DNA of 64,000 nucleotides from Haliclona indistincta (taxonomy: Eukaryota; Porifera; Demospongiae; Haplosclerida; Chalinidae), in the NCBI GenBank assembly GCA_964017065.1, contig OZ024791.1:3171410-3235409 (forward strand). Reading direction: 5' to 3'. This document shows positions 1-8,815 of this stretch, in pieces. Made by a program: the position numbers and the translations under genes. The notes beneath the pieces were generated by a model. That model searched no databases. It was not told the DNA's origin and saw nothing but the letters and a program-made list of their open reading frames with translations. How positions within the stretch are numbered: position 1 is the first letter of the stretch; every line of letters starts with the position of its first letter.

Positions 1-355
1 GTACGATAGAATGAACGACGGCCCTATGAAGTTTTCTGTATTACTCGCAATATCTGAATCACTAAAGTTATAGCGAGCCGCCAATAATAATATTAATTCA
101 CTACAATAATTATTGTCCATAGAAAACATATGGTATGAACATAATCACAAGAACTAAATGCTACAAGTGTTAGTTGAAAGATCTGATTGGTTTGAGGATC
201 AAAATATCAGCTGACTGAAATGAATACACACTTATGACGGCATTTACATGTACGAGCGGTTTATGGTGGAAAACGCATGAAATTAGGCCTGTTTACACTG
301 TTCGATGAAAAGAGTATCAAAACGATCCACTTTTCAAAATGGGTTCCAAAGTAAA
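1..355. other. No gene recognised
   Basis: AT-rich sequence with stops in all frames. I see no domain, repeat or splice-site pair that I can support. Confidence 0.5.
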
Positions 356-808
356 AAGAAAATAAAAAAGATTTCTAACGAAATCAAAAGGATGTAGGGA
401 TGAATGAAATCTGCTACTGGTCCACAATGTAAACCAACAAGGAACTAGCATAGAATGATAACACAATTGACTTGTTAAACCATAGATCCCTACATCAGTG
501 GCTGCTGTATGTGGCAGACTATAGCTAATTCAGCTAGTTGCCGTTGACTGACACCGAAGTGCCTGAATTCAACTTGACTGTGACAAAATTAATATTGATC
601 TTATGTACAGCCACTGATGGCATATGGATAGGTTGATGAAGCATATTGTCTCTATATTAGAGATAAAAGAATATGATCTATGGACTGTTAGCAAGTCAAT
701 TGTGTTATCATTCCATGCTAGTTCCTTGTTGGTTTACATTGTGGACCAGTAGCAGATTTCGTTCATCTCTACATTCTTTTGATTTCGTTAGAAATCTTTT
801 ATTTTCTT
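356..808. repeat. Large imperfect inverted repeat (foldback)
   Basis: The left arm (356-503) and right arm (608-808) are reverse complements over most of their length, for example GATTTCTAACGAAATCAAAA at 370 against its complement near 780. The right arm has about 55 extra bases (617-672) absent from the left. The loop is 504-607. This could be a foldback or MITE-like element or a local inverted duplication. No target-site duplication was found. Confidence 0.75.
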
Positions 809-964
809 GTTTGTGTCCTTTTTTGAGTTTCAAATTTTTGGTGCAGTTCGAATTTGGCAAGATCATGTATTTCTTTGTTTACACCATTAGCTGTTGTTGA
901 TAATTTCTTTATGTGACCTTTTCAACTTGTAGCTCAAAATTTATTATTCCTAATACTGAAACTA

Positions 965-1453
965 CAGTACGTATCGGTTATAGCGTGGGTCTTTGATTTT
1001 CGGTGATTCTATCGTTATAACCAGTATATCGTTATGCTCGATACTAATTAATATTCATTTATTATTAATAATTACGTAACTTACGCGCGTGCGGGAACTG
1101 CAGCTATTTGAACTAGCTCTGATACTGCAGCTCAGCAGATAGCTATGGCGGAAAGTTCTACCAAGCGCCTAAGAATAATCATGGCTCAGGCTCAGGCTGC
1201 ATACACGCACGCGCGTACTGCAATAATCGAAACGCCTACATGGTCGTGGTCGGAAATCGCTATAAGCGATCATTTTATACAGTTTTGTACGTTTTGCCTC
1301 GTGTCTTCCTATCGTTATAACAGGTTTATTGCTATAGCCGAGATCGCTATACCCGATACAATTTGTATGGTGAGGTAACGTTTTGCATTCGTGATTTCAT
1401 CGCTATAACAGATAAATCGTTACTCGCGGTCACGCTATAACCGATACGTACTG
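965..1453. mobile_element. Tc1/mariner- or pogo-like MITE
   Basis: Perfect 23-bp terminal inverted repeats start CAGTACGTATCGGTTA (965-987) and mirror at 1431-1453. TA dinucleotides flank both ends (963-964 and 1454-1455). CAGT termini plus a TA duplication are typical of the Tc1/mariner/pogo superfamily. The interior has scattered short copies of the same CGTTATAAC motif and no transposase, so this 489-bp copy is non-autonomous. Confidence 0.8.
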
Positions 1454-1480
1454 TACCTCATGCATTCTACAAGAATACAA

Positions 1481-1526
1481 AGCATTCGAGCCCCACCCAC
1501 TCTAGCATTCGAGCCCCACCCACTCT
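1481..1526. repeat. 23-bp direct duplication
   Basis: Two identical tandem copies of a 23-bp unit starting AGCATTCGAGCCCCACC (1481-1503 and 1504-1526). Confidence 0.85.
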
Positions 1527-2407
1527 AGTTTAAAAAATCTGTACGGCTGTGATACTATCTGGCGAGCAGCAGAACGATGATACTACACGAGCTTACTCTG
1601 TGAGTTGTTCTTCGAAGACTCTAGATGCCAATATGCGCTCTCCATACGGCGACACGCTACTTCTAGAGTGGTTGGTCACGTGCATATTGCGTAATCACAT
1701 TATGGCGTCTAACACTTAGCTCACAACTGTTCGTGATCGTGGACTCGTCAAATTTATATGGGTGTTTCGCTAAAAACTAAGTTCAAAAGGCACCTGCCAG
1801 AAGAATTTCACGACTGTTCGTGGGTGTTTTGGTCTCGGCACTGCACGTGTAAAGGCGCTAGGCGAGTTGAAGAAAGAAAGAAAGAAACAAAGTTGAAGAA
1901 ATAAAGAAAGAAAGAAAGAAGCAGCCACCAATTGACATATAAGCTTGTGGAGATCATCAAATATTATTGAAAATGGCAGCCCAAATGTACATTGTTTCTA
2001 CTCCTGACCTTGGTCGCTGCATATGTGCGGCATGACATAAAGGAAGTCAGGTAGAGAGGCGCACTGTTGGGTACATACAATGGCATCGGGACGCATCTTT
2101 GGATGAAATACTGCTGAGACTTAGGGAAGTCATGCGTGAGCGCTCCCTACTCGGCTACCGTAGGTGGTAGTTGAACCTCTGGCATACAGAGTGTCTCAAG
2201 CTACCTACCACAGAGCATGCTCTAGTGGGGAGGTACAGGAGGCTGACGGGCCTGGAGAAAAGTATAAATGTGTGAAGGATGATGGCAAGAGATCAAGATT
2301 CAAAGAAAACCTCCAAAAACCAGAGGCAACCTGCTGCGAACAGCCCAGACAGCGACGTAGCCAGGGAGGGCGGCCGGAAAAGTGATGAGCCAAGTTGAAT
2401 AGAGGTG
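1527..2407. repeat. Unannotated stretch with GAAA microsatellite
   Basis: Positions 1870-1920 are an interrupted GAAA/AAAG simple repeat. The rest (1527-1869 and 1921-2407) has no recognisable gene. The 2040-2407 part is GC-richer and may be a 5' portion of the decayed non-LTR element that resumes after 3549; that link is inferred from position only. Confidence 0.4.
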
Positions 2408-3549
2408 CCCGGGTGGAATGAACCGCGAGATTTCACACTGCAGTCGCGATCTCGTTACATGTCCCGTGAACTCATACAGATCACGTCAGATGTCGTCCTC
2501 GCGGGTTCTTACATTGTAGCACTATGCTAGGCGAGATCTCGAGCGATGATGCGTGCCTTGAGTTGCCACCAAAAGTGCTAAATGGCTGTTCTATTTGCGT
2601 CGAGTGCGTTGTGTACGTACGCGTGTATCGAGGGCGCCTACTCTCCCTCTGAAAGCTCTAGCTGCGTTCTGTACAGCAATCAAGGCTGGCTGTTACTATC
2701 CTGGAGGCGAATTAAGCAAGAAAGGCGAGCAATCGGACTTGTCGAGCTCGATCTCCACAGTAATCTCGCTCGATCTCGTGAGATACTGGTGATCGCACGC
2801 GCCGCGAGTTGAGTGATCACGTGAGATACCGCAAGAGCACGCGCGCGATCACCCGGGAAATGGCAAGATCTCACTGGTTATCTCCTTTCCGAGATTGTTA
2901 CGGTGGCTTAAAGTACCAGATAACAAACTACCAACAATGGAAAACTTGACTTGAACATCCAACCATCTCCAAGAAGGACCAAGACTACTGGGTTCATGCT
3001 CGAAGTTAGGACTTACTGTGTGATGACCCACTGCAGTAGATACAACAGAGATTCTAGTCACGGTTTAGTATTATAATATTGTTACATCATCAATTTAATA
3101 ATAAAGACAAAGCTGTGTATAGGTATAGTTGTCTAGCTTGCCGCCTGCTGTTAGTCTGCGTCGCGACTGCAACCTGGATGGAGAAAGACTAAGTCATAGC
3201 ATAATAACAACAGCGCATCTAGTAATGTACCAGTATAACAGCAGCAGTCAGTAGCAACAACCACGGAAGAACACAGCGGGAACAAAGGTAGCTGAGATAG
3301 TTGATGTGTAGGTAGATCTCGGACAGCAGGCAGTGTTCGTACAGCGCTATATCATCCAAGCAAGTTAGTTTTCGCAGTAACAGTGCTAATTCTCCTGCCG
3401 TCGTGGTCCCGCGGTTTCTATCGCCGAGTAACAACGAGATTCTAACAATATACCGCTGATAATCGACGAGTTTCATCGTTAATAACTCGCGTCATGCCAC
3501 CGTGATCACGCAACATTATTGTGAAATCTCGCGGTTCGTTCCACCCGGG
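2408..3549. mobile_element. 1.14-kb TIR element, superfamily unknown
   Basis: Inverted 29-bp termini begin CCCGGGTGGAATGAACC at 2408-2436 and mirror at 3521-3549 with one mismatch. The interior holds several CTCGTGAGAT-like short inverted motifs and no protein I recognise. The CCCGGG end is itself palindromic, so the exact boundary and any target-site duplication cannot be fixed. It lies just upstream of the decayed reverse-transcriptase gene. Non-autonomous. Confidence 0.65.
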
Positions 3550-3850
3550 TGGAAATAAGGAAGGAGTCTATGAGACAGGAGTTTGCCCTAGAACTCAGTA
3601 AGGTCAAGAGCCGGAGAGTAGGTGACTTCTCTAAGAGAGAGCGTCCGAGCCTTAAAGGGATTAAGGGAGACCAGATGACCTCAGGGCAGTTGATGGGTTG
3701 AATGCTGATGAGTGTCAAATGAGGAAGACACCAGGCTCTGGCCTGGCTTGTCAAATGAGAAAGACACCAGGCTCTGAACTGCCTGGTCTATACAGGTGCA
3801 GTGATGGTGACCAGCTGAGCGAAAAAGTTACCTAGGCAAGGGAAGACAAA
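3550..3850. repeat. Degenerate stretch with 36-bp-class direct duplication
   Basis: Around 3713-3790 the motif CAAATGAGRAAGACACCAGG is repeated in tandem. The remainder is probably 5' non-LTR element sequence, but no frame can be read across it. Confidence 0.4.
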
Positions 3851-5330
3851 TTGGGAGTTGAAGAGAGTCACCGAATCTGGCAACTGAGAAAGGATGTGGG
3901 CAGGGCAAGGGTGGACCTAGTTAAACGCAAGTTTGGTGGGAAGTTGTCCCCAAGACAGAACCGAAACTGCTGTGTTGTGGCGAAACTGTGTGGCTTGAAC
4001 TCAACAAAGAGGTTGAGGAGGATACAGGTCCGACAAGCCAGGGCACGGAGGCGGAGGAAGATCCTGAATTCTAGGTATAGGAAGAGACGAACTAGACTCT
4101 TTGGGGTAAATCGAAACAAGGAAAGCCCAAATCCTGCCCTACCAAGGAATGGTATATGTGCGTACTGGTGGAAGGCCCTCCCACATGCAGCACACTTTGG
4201 ATACACATCTAAAGAATGGTCGGAAGAAAAAAGATCCCAGAATGGCTAGTGAAGGGGAGGACAGTCCTCATCCCAAAGGAAGGAAGTATGGGCAAGGCTG
4301 ATTAGTACAGACCCATCACTGTATTCAACACTGTGTACAAACTGCTCCTGACAAGGATGTTGCAAACACACGTGACCGATAGGGAAATCCTCCCAGTTGA
4401 GCAGAAAGCCCTGCAAAAGAAACGCAGGGATGCCTTGATGGATACCTCGATGTGTTAATGACAGACGCCATGATCACCGAGGAGGCAAAGTAGCGGTGGG
4501 AAGACCTCTCAGTGGCATGGATCGACTACCAGAAGGCCTATAACCATACTTACACGGTTGGCTACATGTGGTGCTGAGAGCTATCAAAGCGTCCAAAAAC
4601 GAGACGGAGTCGGAGTTTAGTACAGGAGTGGAGAAGGTGATCAGACTAAACCTGCACCTGAAAAGAAGGCTGTTCCAAGGGGACTCCCTTTCGCCTCTGT
4701 TTTTTCTCTGTGTATCCTGCCACTATCGCATGCATTGAGAGGACTGGGTCGAGGCTTCAGGGGCTATACGCTCTGAGAGCCAATAACTCACTTGCTGTTC
4801 ATGGACGACCTCAAAGTTATGCACGCTTGCAATCAACCTAGATGAGTTGAATGTGGTGGTGGAGTTGGTGGATGAAGTATCAGAGGCTATGGGCATGATT
4901 CTGGGGCTGAGAAAGTGTGCAATAGCACACATGAGCAAGGGAACCTGCCGGGAGGGTGAAAGTATGACTGGGGCGGATAGTCAAAGCCCTGTACGAGTAT
5001 GACGTCTACAGGTACCTAGGGATTAAGCAGCTCTTTGATCCCCAGCACAAGCTGGTGAAAGAAGAGCTGACAGGGGAATACCAGAGGACGCTTGTCATGA
5101 TTGAACTGAGCTCAAAGCGCTAAGTAGATGCGACTAACACCTGGGCAGTGGCTCACTTATGATATTTCTTCCCTAGCATGAAGTGGTTCAGTTCCAACCT
5201 GAGTTGGTTGGATGCGCAGACAAGGTCAACTCTCCAAAGTTCCGTTGCCATCAATTCCATCCCTCCACGGAAAGGTTGTACCTCCCAAGAAGTGAAGGAG
5301 GCAGAGGACTCCAAAGGCGTGACACAGGAA
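3851..5330 (+). pseudogene. Non-LTR retrotransposon reverse transcriptase, decayed
   Basis: Reading across frames gives the ordered blocks of a non-LTR RT: a basic linker (QARARRRRKI and RYRKRR, 4030-4090), VLIPKEGS followed by YRPIT (about 4262-4320), AWIDYQKAY (4512-4541, motif A), LFQGDSLSPLFF (4669-4710, motif B), LLFMDDLK (4794-4820, catalytic box with FMDD), YRYLGI (about 5010), and the C-terminal LYLPRSEGGRG block (5272-5308). The FMDD box and the LYLPR..GGRGL tail recall the R2/R4-like elements of invertebrates, from memory. Several frameshifts and stops break it, so it cannot be expressed as one protein. No poly(A) tail or 3' end was identified. Confidence 0.8.
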
Positions 5331-5755
5331 GATCCAATTCGTTACTTTATAAAATGCGGTATGCGTTTGTAGTTGTACCAAAAAAGCAATCAAAGGCAAG
5401 CTTATTAGTTGTCTGTTTTTGGTGATCAAGTCTAGCAATGCTTGTATGTGGTTGAAATAAACACAAGAAATTATTACCCATGTGTAGTATGCACCTGGAA
5501 TATGTGTTTGTGTCTGTCTGCATATGTACTCATGTATATGTGTTGTCAAAAACACTCCTGTTTGTTTCTTACCACTCGAAAATCTCTATGAAAACACCCT
5601 CTGGAGCTTCTTAGCTGGATTTATACTCTCACTGAATTTATAGTCCTATGAAGACGTTTTCTGTGCTGGCAAGCCTTGCTTGAGTGGCTAATCGATGGCT
5701 TTCTAAAACTACGTGTCCTTGTAAGAGCACTTTATGATATTGTGGGTGTGTCACT
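5331..5755. other. No gene recognised
   Basis: Mixed sequence with a short TGTGT/TATGTG-rich patch near 5500-5545. Nothing supportable. Confidence 0.4.
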
Positions 5756-5971
5756 AGCCTCGTCCCCAGGCCGAATTTTTCGCAACGCAGAAACGCAACG
5801 GAACGAAACGGCGAAAAATTGGGCCTGGTACACACTGCAAGGGTAATAGTGCGCTTGTGCGACAGTGCGCGTATGTAATAATATTATTCATACGTTAATA
5901 AACGCTGAATACCATTAACAACCGCATGGTACAATAAATAAAACAGCTGAATCAACAGTGTGGCAGTCGTT

Positions 5972-6406
5972 ATGGCTTCATCTGCTTTATGCAGAATCTG
6001 CAGTAGATCTGTAATTTCTAAACACAGTGTGGCACTGTTTTCAAGATCAGGCGTTGCGGAAAGACTGAGCAGAATGATCAACAGTCCAGTTGTGGCAATC
6101 AGTGGACACTCGGAGTATATCTGTAGACCATGCAACAGAAAGTTTCTTGCCGCTGAAGCATTCATAGTGCTAGCTAAATCCAGTAATGAGAAACAACAAC
6201 TACCATCAATCACCAGCGGTCATCTATCAGCAGTCGTCACAGGTACCACCACTCCGAGGAAGAGGGCAAAAGACACTAGTGGAGCTGGTGCTTCTCCTCA
6301 CACACAGGTGTGTAGACCAGCACCCAAGCGGCAGACAGTGGCAGGCTATGGAAGAAGGCTAAATTTTTGTATAGAGGATGATGGTATGGTTATTAAATTT
6401 TCTTGA
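5972..6406 (+). pseudogene. Zinc-finger N-terminus of a DUF6589-like transposon protein
   Basis: A 144-residue open frame beginning at the ATG at 5972. It has two Cys pairs, CRIC near residue 7 and CRPC near residue 50, spaced like a treble-clef or ZAD-type zinc domain, followed by a basic, proline-rich stretch (KRAKD, PAPKRQ). Proteins with this head, followed by the block seen at 6719-7016, are common as multicopy families in sponges and cnidarians and are annotated with DUF6589, as I recall. No catalytic part is present here, so it is a fragment or an early exon. It lies inside the 5756-7694 inverted repeats. Confidence 0.45.
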
Positions 6407-6718
6407 TGAGAAAAGGTGAACATGTCTTAGCTTCAGACCTAGAAGTACAGTCATTGAGAGATAGCGACACTTCATCTTCTCTATCATCAGTTCAGGAGTC
6501 TAATGGTAAAGAGATTCATAGTTTACAGTTGAAGTAGTCATGATTATGATTTCTATGTATACAGCAGCTCATGACACAGGCAACATTTGCAACGAACAGT
6601 CAGTAACGGTAAAAAGCTCAACAATTATTAATAACAAACCGCATAATTATTGAAATTACAGATATCAGTTTACTCACATAGTAAATATGCACGAGTTGAA
6701 GTTCCCTTGAGTTACAGT

Positions 6719-7016
6719 TTTCAAAAGCGAGGTAGGGCATTGGCTGGCGGAAACATCCACACTATCTGTAGAGCTATCTTCAACCATGCTATGCTCAGAG
6801 ATGAGGTTTTGATGAGAGTTTGTTGATTGTTGATGACGAATGTGCCTCCCTGTGTCGAAAGAAAGCCAAGCCTGTATCCCTGTTTAGGTCAATGACACTC
6901 GATGAAGCTGATAATTTTGCGTGGAGCCAGGCAATGGATGAGCTCGACACAAAGGCGCACACACTGCTCAGTATTCTCAACACAGCTGTCACTCACTCCT
7001 CCAGGCTCCAGGTGTA
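6719..7016 (+). pseudogene. Second DUF6589-like fragment
   Basis: After an acceptor-like TTGAGTTACAG, one frame reads RGRALAGGNIHTICRAIFNH. A second frame then continues with DDECASLCRKKAKPVSLFRS and WSQAMDELDTKAHTLLSIL, ending at a stop at 7014-7016. The ECxxLC...W.....L pattern matches the N-terminal region of DUF6589-like proteins, from memory. A stop and a frame change near 6825 break continuity. The segment 6407-6718 between the two fragments contains no recognised domain and could be an intron. Confidence 0.4.
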
Positions 7017-7024
7017 ACAAAAAC

Positions 7025-7459
7025 AAGACTGGCGATGCACAATAGCTTCAGGAGCAGTGTATAGTAATGAAAAATGACCCATAGTCACATCATTCTTACT
7101 AGCAAGCAGCTGTTTGTCCACATCTGTACTTATAACAGTCACAATTAATAGTTCAGGCTGGCAAACTACATACCTTCGTTTCACCTCAATATTCCTGCTG
7201 AAACACCTCGCTGTAAAAGGCCTGTTACCTGGTCGACCATCAACGACACTAGCGGTGAAATAACCAGCGCTCAGCTCCATAAGAAGTACGATTTAGCTTA
7301 TAGTCGAAGAGAAACGGCACTGACTAGTTGGTAGCACAGAGACTTGCCGTATCCGGTGGGGAACCAAGCAGATACGTCCTGACCATGGTACAGATGGTAA
7401 ACAGCTTCTTCCTGCTTCGGCTTTAGCGTGACATTCTCTTCCCAAGCAGGAGAGAGCAT
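7025..7459 (-). pseudogene. RecQ-like DNA helicase, N-terminal fragment, frameshifted
   Basis: On the minus strand from an ATG at 7459, the frame reads LKPKQEEAVYHLYHGQDV and then WFPTGYGKSLCYQ. These are a RecQ-type Q-motif and a Walker A (GYGKS). After one frameshift PFLFDYKL follows. After another come ISPLVSLMVDQV (motif Ia), then KQLLASKNDV and FSLLYTAPEAIV, the block before motif II. So helicase domain 1 is colinear but broken by at least two frameshifts, and domain 2 is absent. RecQ-like genes are multicopy in several invertebrates. Here the gene lies within inverted terminal repeats opposite a transposon-type zinc-finger protein, suggesting mobile-element ancestry (inference). Confidence 0.7.
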
Positions 7460-7813
7460 ACGCGATACCAGTAGGAAACTCGATCGACACCATTTTCTGA
7501 TGATAGCACGGAAAGCGATTCGCTAAACGGACTTGTATAACGGATTAATATAGCGAGAATATCCAAGCGATTACGGATTCCCTAGATTCTGGGGAATGGT
7601 CTGAGCACGCGCACTATTACCCCTGCAGTGTGTACCAGGCCCAATTTTTCGCCGTTCCGTTGCGTTGCGAAAAATTCGGCCTGGGGACGAGGCTTGTGTG
7701 TCACCCAACCTCCTATCCACATCGACGTCCTGGCCTGCACTCAGTCTCACATGTACCGTACGTCAAAGTCATGGTTAAACTTCTTTTGGGCCTGTGATCG
7801 TAGGGTATCAGTC

Positions 7814-8155
7814 CAGTGGCGTAGGAATAAATGGTGCACCAGTGCTGGAGCATCACCTTGAATTTACCCAGTTAATAATTTCACTACTAAGTAACACGCC
7901 CAGTCTTCGTGAATATCATTAATTAAACAAGCTTGTTGTTACAGGCCCATCAATAATTATTATTTTTTTGCATATTTTTCAAGGCCACGCAGCCGCCTCA
8001 GCAAGACCAACCAAGATCAAGACTGCAAATTCGCGGCACAACGTACTGTAATTGCATAATCATGAATAATTAATTAGCAAAATTTTTGGGCTCACTTCGC
8101 GCACCCACTTATGTTAACTAGTGCATCACTTTCGAAATATCTTCCTATGCCACTG
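7814..8155. mobile_element. Possible hAT-like MITE
   Basis: CAGTGGCGTAGGAA at 7814 is mirrored by TTCCTATGCCACTG ending at 8155 (one mismatch in 14). CAGTGGCGTA-type ends are usual for hAT elements. The flanking 8-mers do not match, so there is no target-site duplication, and the call rests on the short termini alone. Confidence 0.4.
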
Positions 8156-8188
8156 CCGTCTTTCTTGAGGCCTTCTGTGATGTGTCTG

Positions 8189-8444
8189 TGTAGTAACTTG
8201 CAGTTTGGCCAAAGATATTTTTATGATAGACACAATAGATCACAGCAACAAGAGGAATGATGAGTTAGTTCAAGAAGCACAGATTTATATACACATGAGA
8301 TAGAATGAAAGAATGACCAAATATAGACAAAACACATGAGAGTGACAATGAGTAAGAGAGACAGATGAAGTACACAAACCAAATAAGGGCAACACGACTA
8401 AAGTGACAATTACACACATTTAAAGTCAGGGTCCAGATACTACA
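8189..8444 (-). repeat. 3' LTR
   Basis: 256 bp, starting TGTAG and ending CTACA. Identical to the copy at 12424-12679 except T against C near its end (GATACTACA versus GACACTACA). Confidence 0.95.
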
Positions 8445-8457
8445 TTCCTCCATCCTT
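8445..8457 (-). other. Polypurine tract
   Basis: Reads AAGGATGGAGGAA on the coding strand, immediately upstream of the 3' LTR; the expected plus-strand primer site. Confidence 0.75.
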
Positions 8458-8815
8458 AGCTTGATACTAGATCACCGTAGCGAGAGGGTGGTCGGCTTAC
8501 TCTTGTAGACCGTCGTGGAGGTTCCTTGTCAGTCGCTGTTTCTGGGACTGTTGGTTCCTCAGGTAGAGAGTTTGTAGGGGTCGGATCATGTGGACAAGGT
8601 ATGTCGAGAGTTTCAGAAACTTCTCTTTCAACTTGTGGTGGTGTTTCAATGTGAGCAGAGGTACGAGGTTGGATATGGTCAATATGTCTCCTGACAGATC
8701 TCTGGTCATCCAACATCACATCATAGTGTACATTGCCATTTCTCGCCACAATGGTTCCTGGAATCCAAGGAGACTTTGAACCTGCTTTCCTCACATACAC
8801 TTTATCCTGTGGCAC
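8456..8815 (-). CDS. Integrase C-terminal tail, frameshifted off pol
   Basis: 119 codons reading PQDKVYVRKAG, then SPWIPGTIV and a tail ending SRPPSRYGDLVSS. The VxVR and W.PGTI motifs are the usual C-terminal domain of Ty3/Gypsy integrases. The main pol frame terminates at 8791 just where this frame begins, in the text AREDR against the expected continuation. A single-base change near 8818 therefore probably separated it from pol. The downstream end runs up to the polypurine tract. Confidence 0.75.
   Translation of the reverse strand: MPQDKVYVRKAGSKSPWIPGTIVARNGNVHYDVMLDDQRSVRRHIDHIQPRTSAHIETPPQVEREVSETLDIPCPHDPTPTNSLPEEPTVPETATDKEPPRRSTRVSRPPSRYGDLVSS

Larger units (their letters stand above)
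5756..7694. mobile_element. TIR element with hairpin ends carrying two convergent gene fragments
   Basis: The end AGCCTCGTCCCCAGGCC (from 5756, arm to 5854) recurs inverted at 7609-7694. The arms share about 85-100 bp with small indels. Each arm also folds on itself, because CCAGGCCGAATTTTTCGC pairs with the GCGAAAAATTGGGCCTGG downstream. Inside are a plus-strand zinc-finger/DUF6589-like fragment and a minus-strand RecQ-like helicase fragment, pointing at each other. No target-site duplication could be fixed. It may be one two-gene transposon or two hairpin MITEs flanking unrelated debris; the shared inverted ends favour the first. Confidence 0.6.

Noticed and set aside
1145..1378. 77-codon frame in the Tc1/pogo-like MITE
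   Set aside because: It lies wholly between TIRs, has no domain, and consists partly of internal copies of the terminal motif.
7814..8155. Confident hAT assignment
   Set aside because: No 8-bp target duplication was found; it is kept only as a low-confidence feature.
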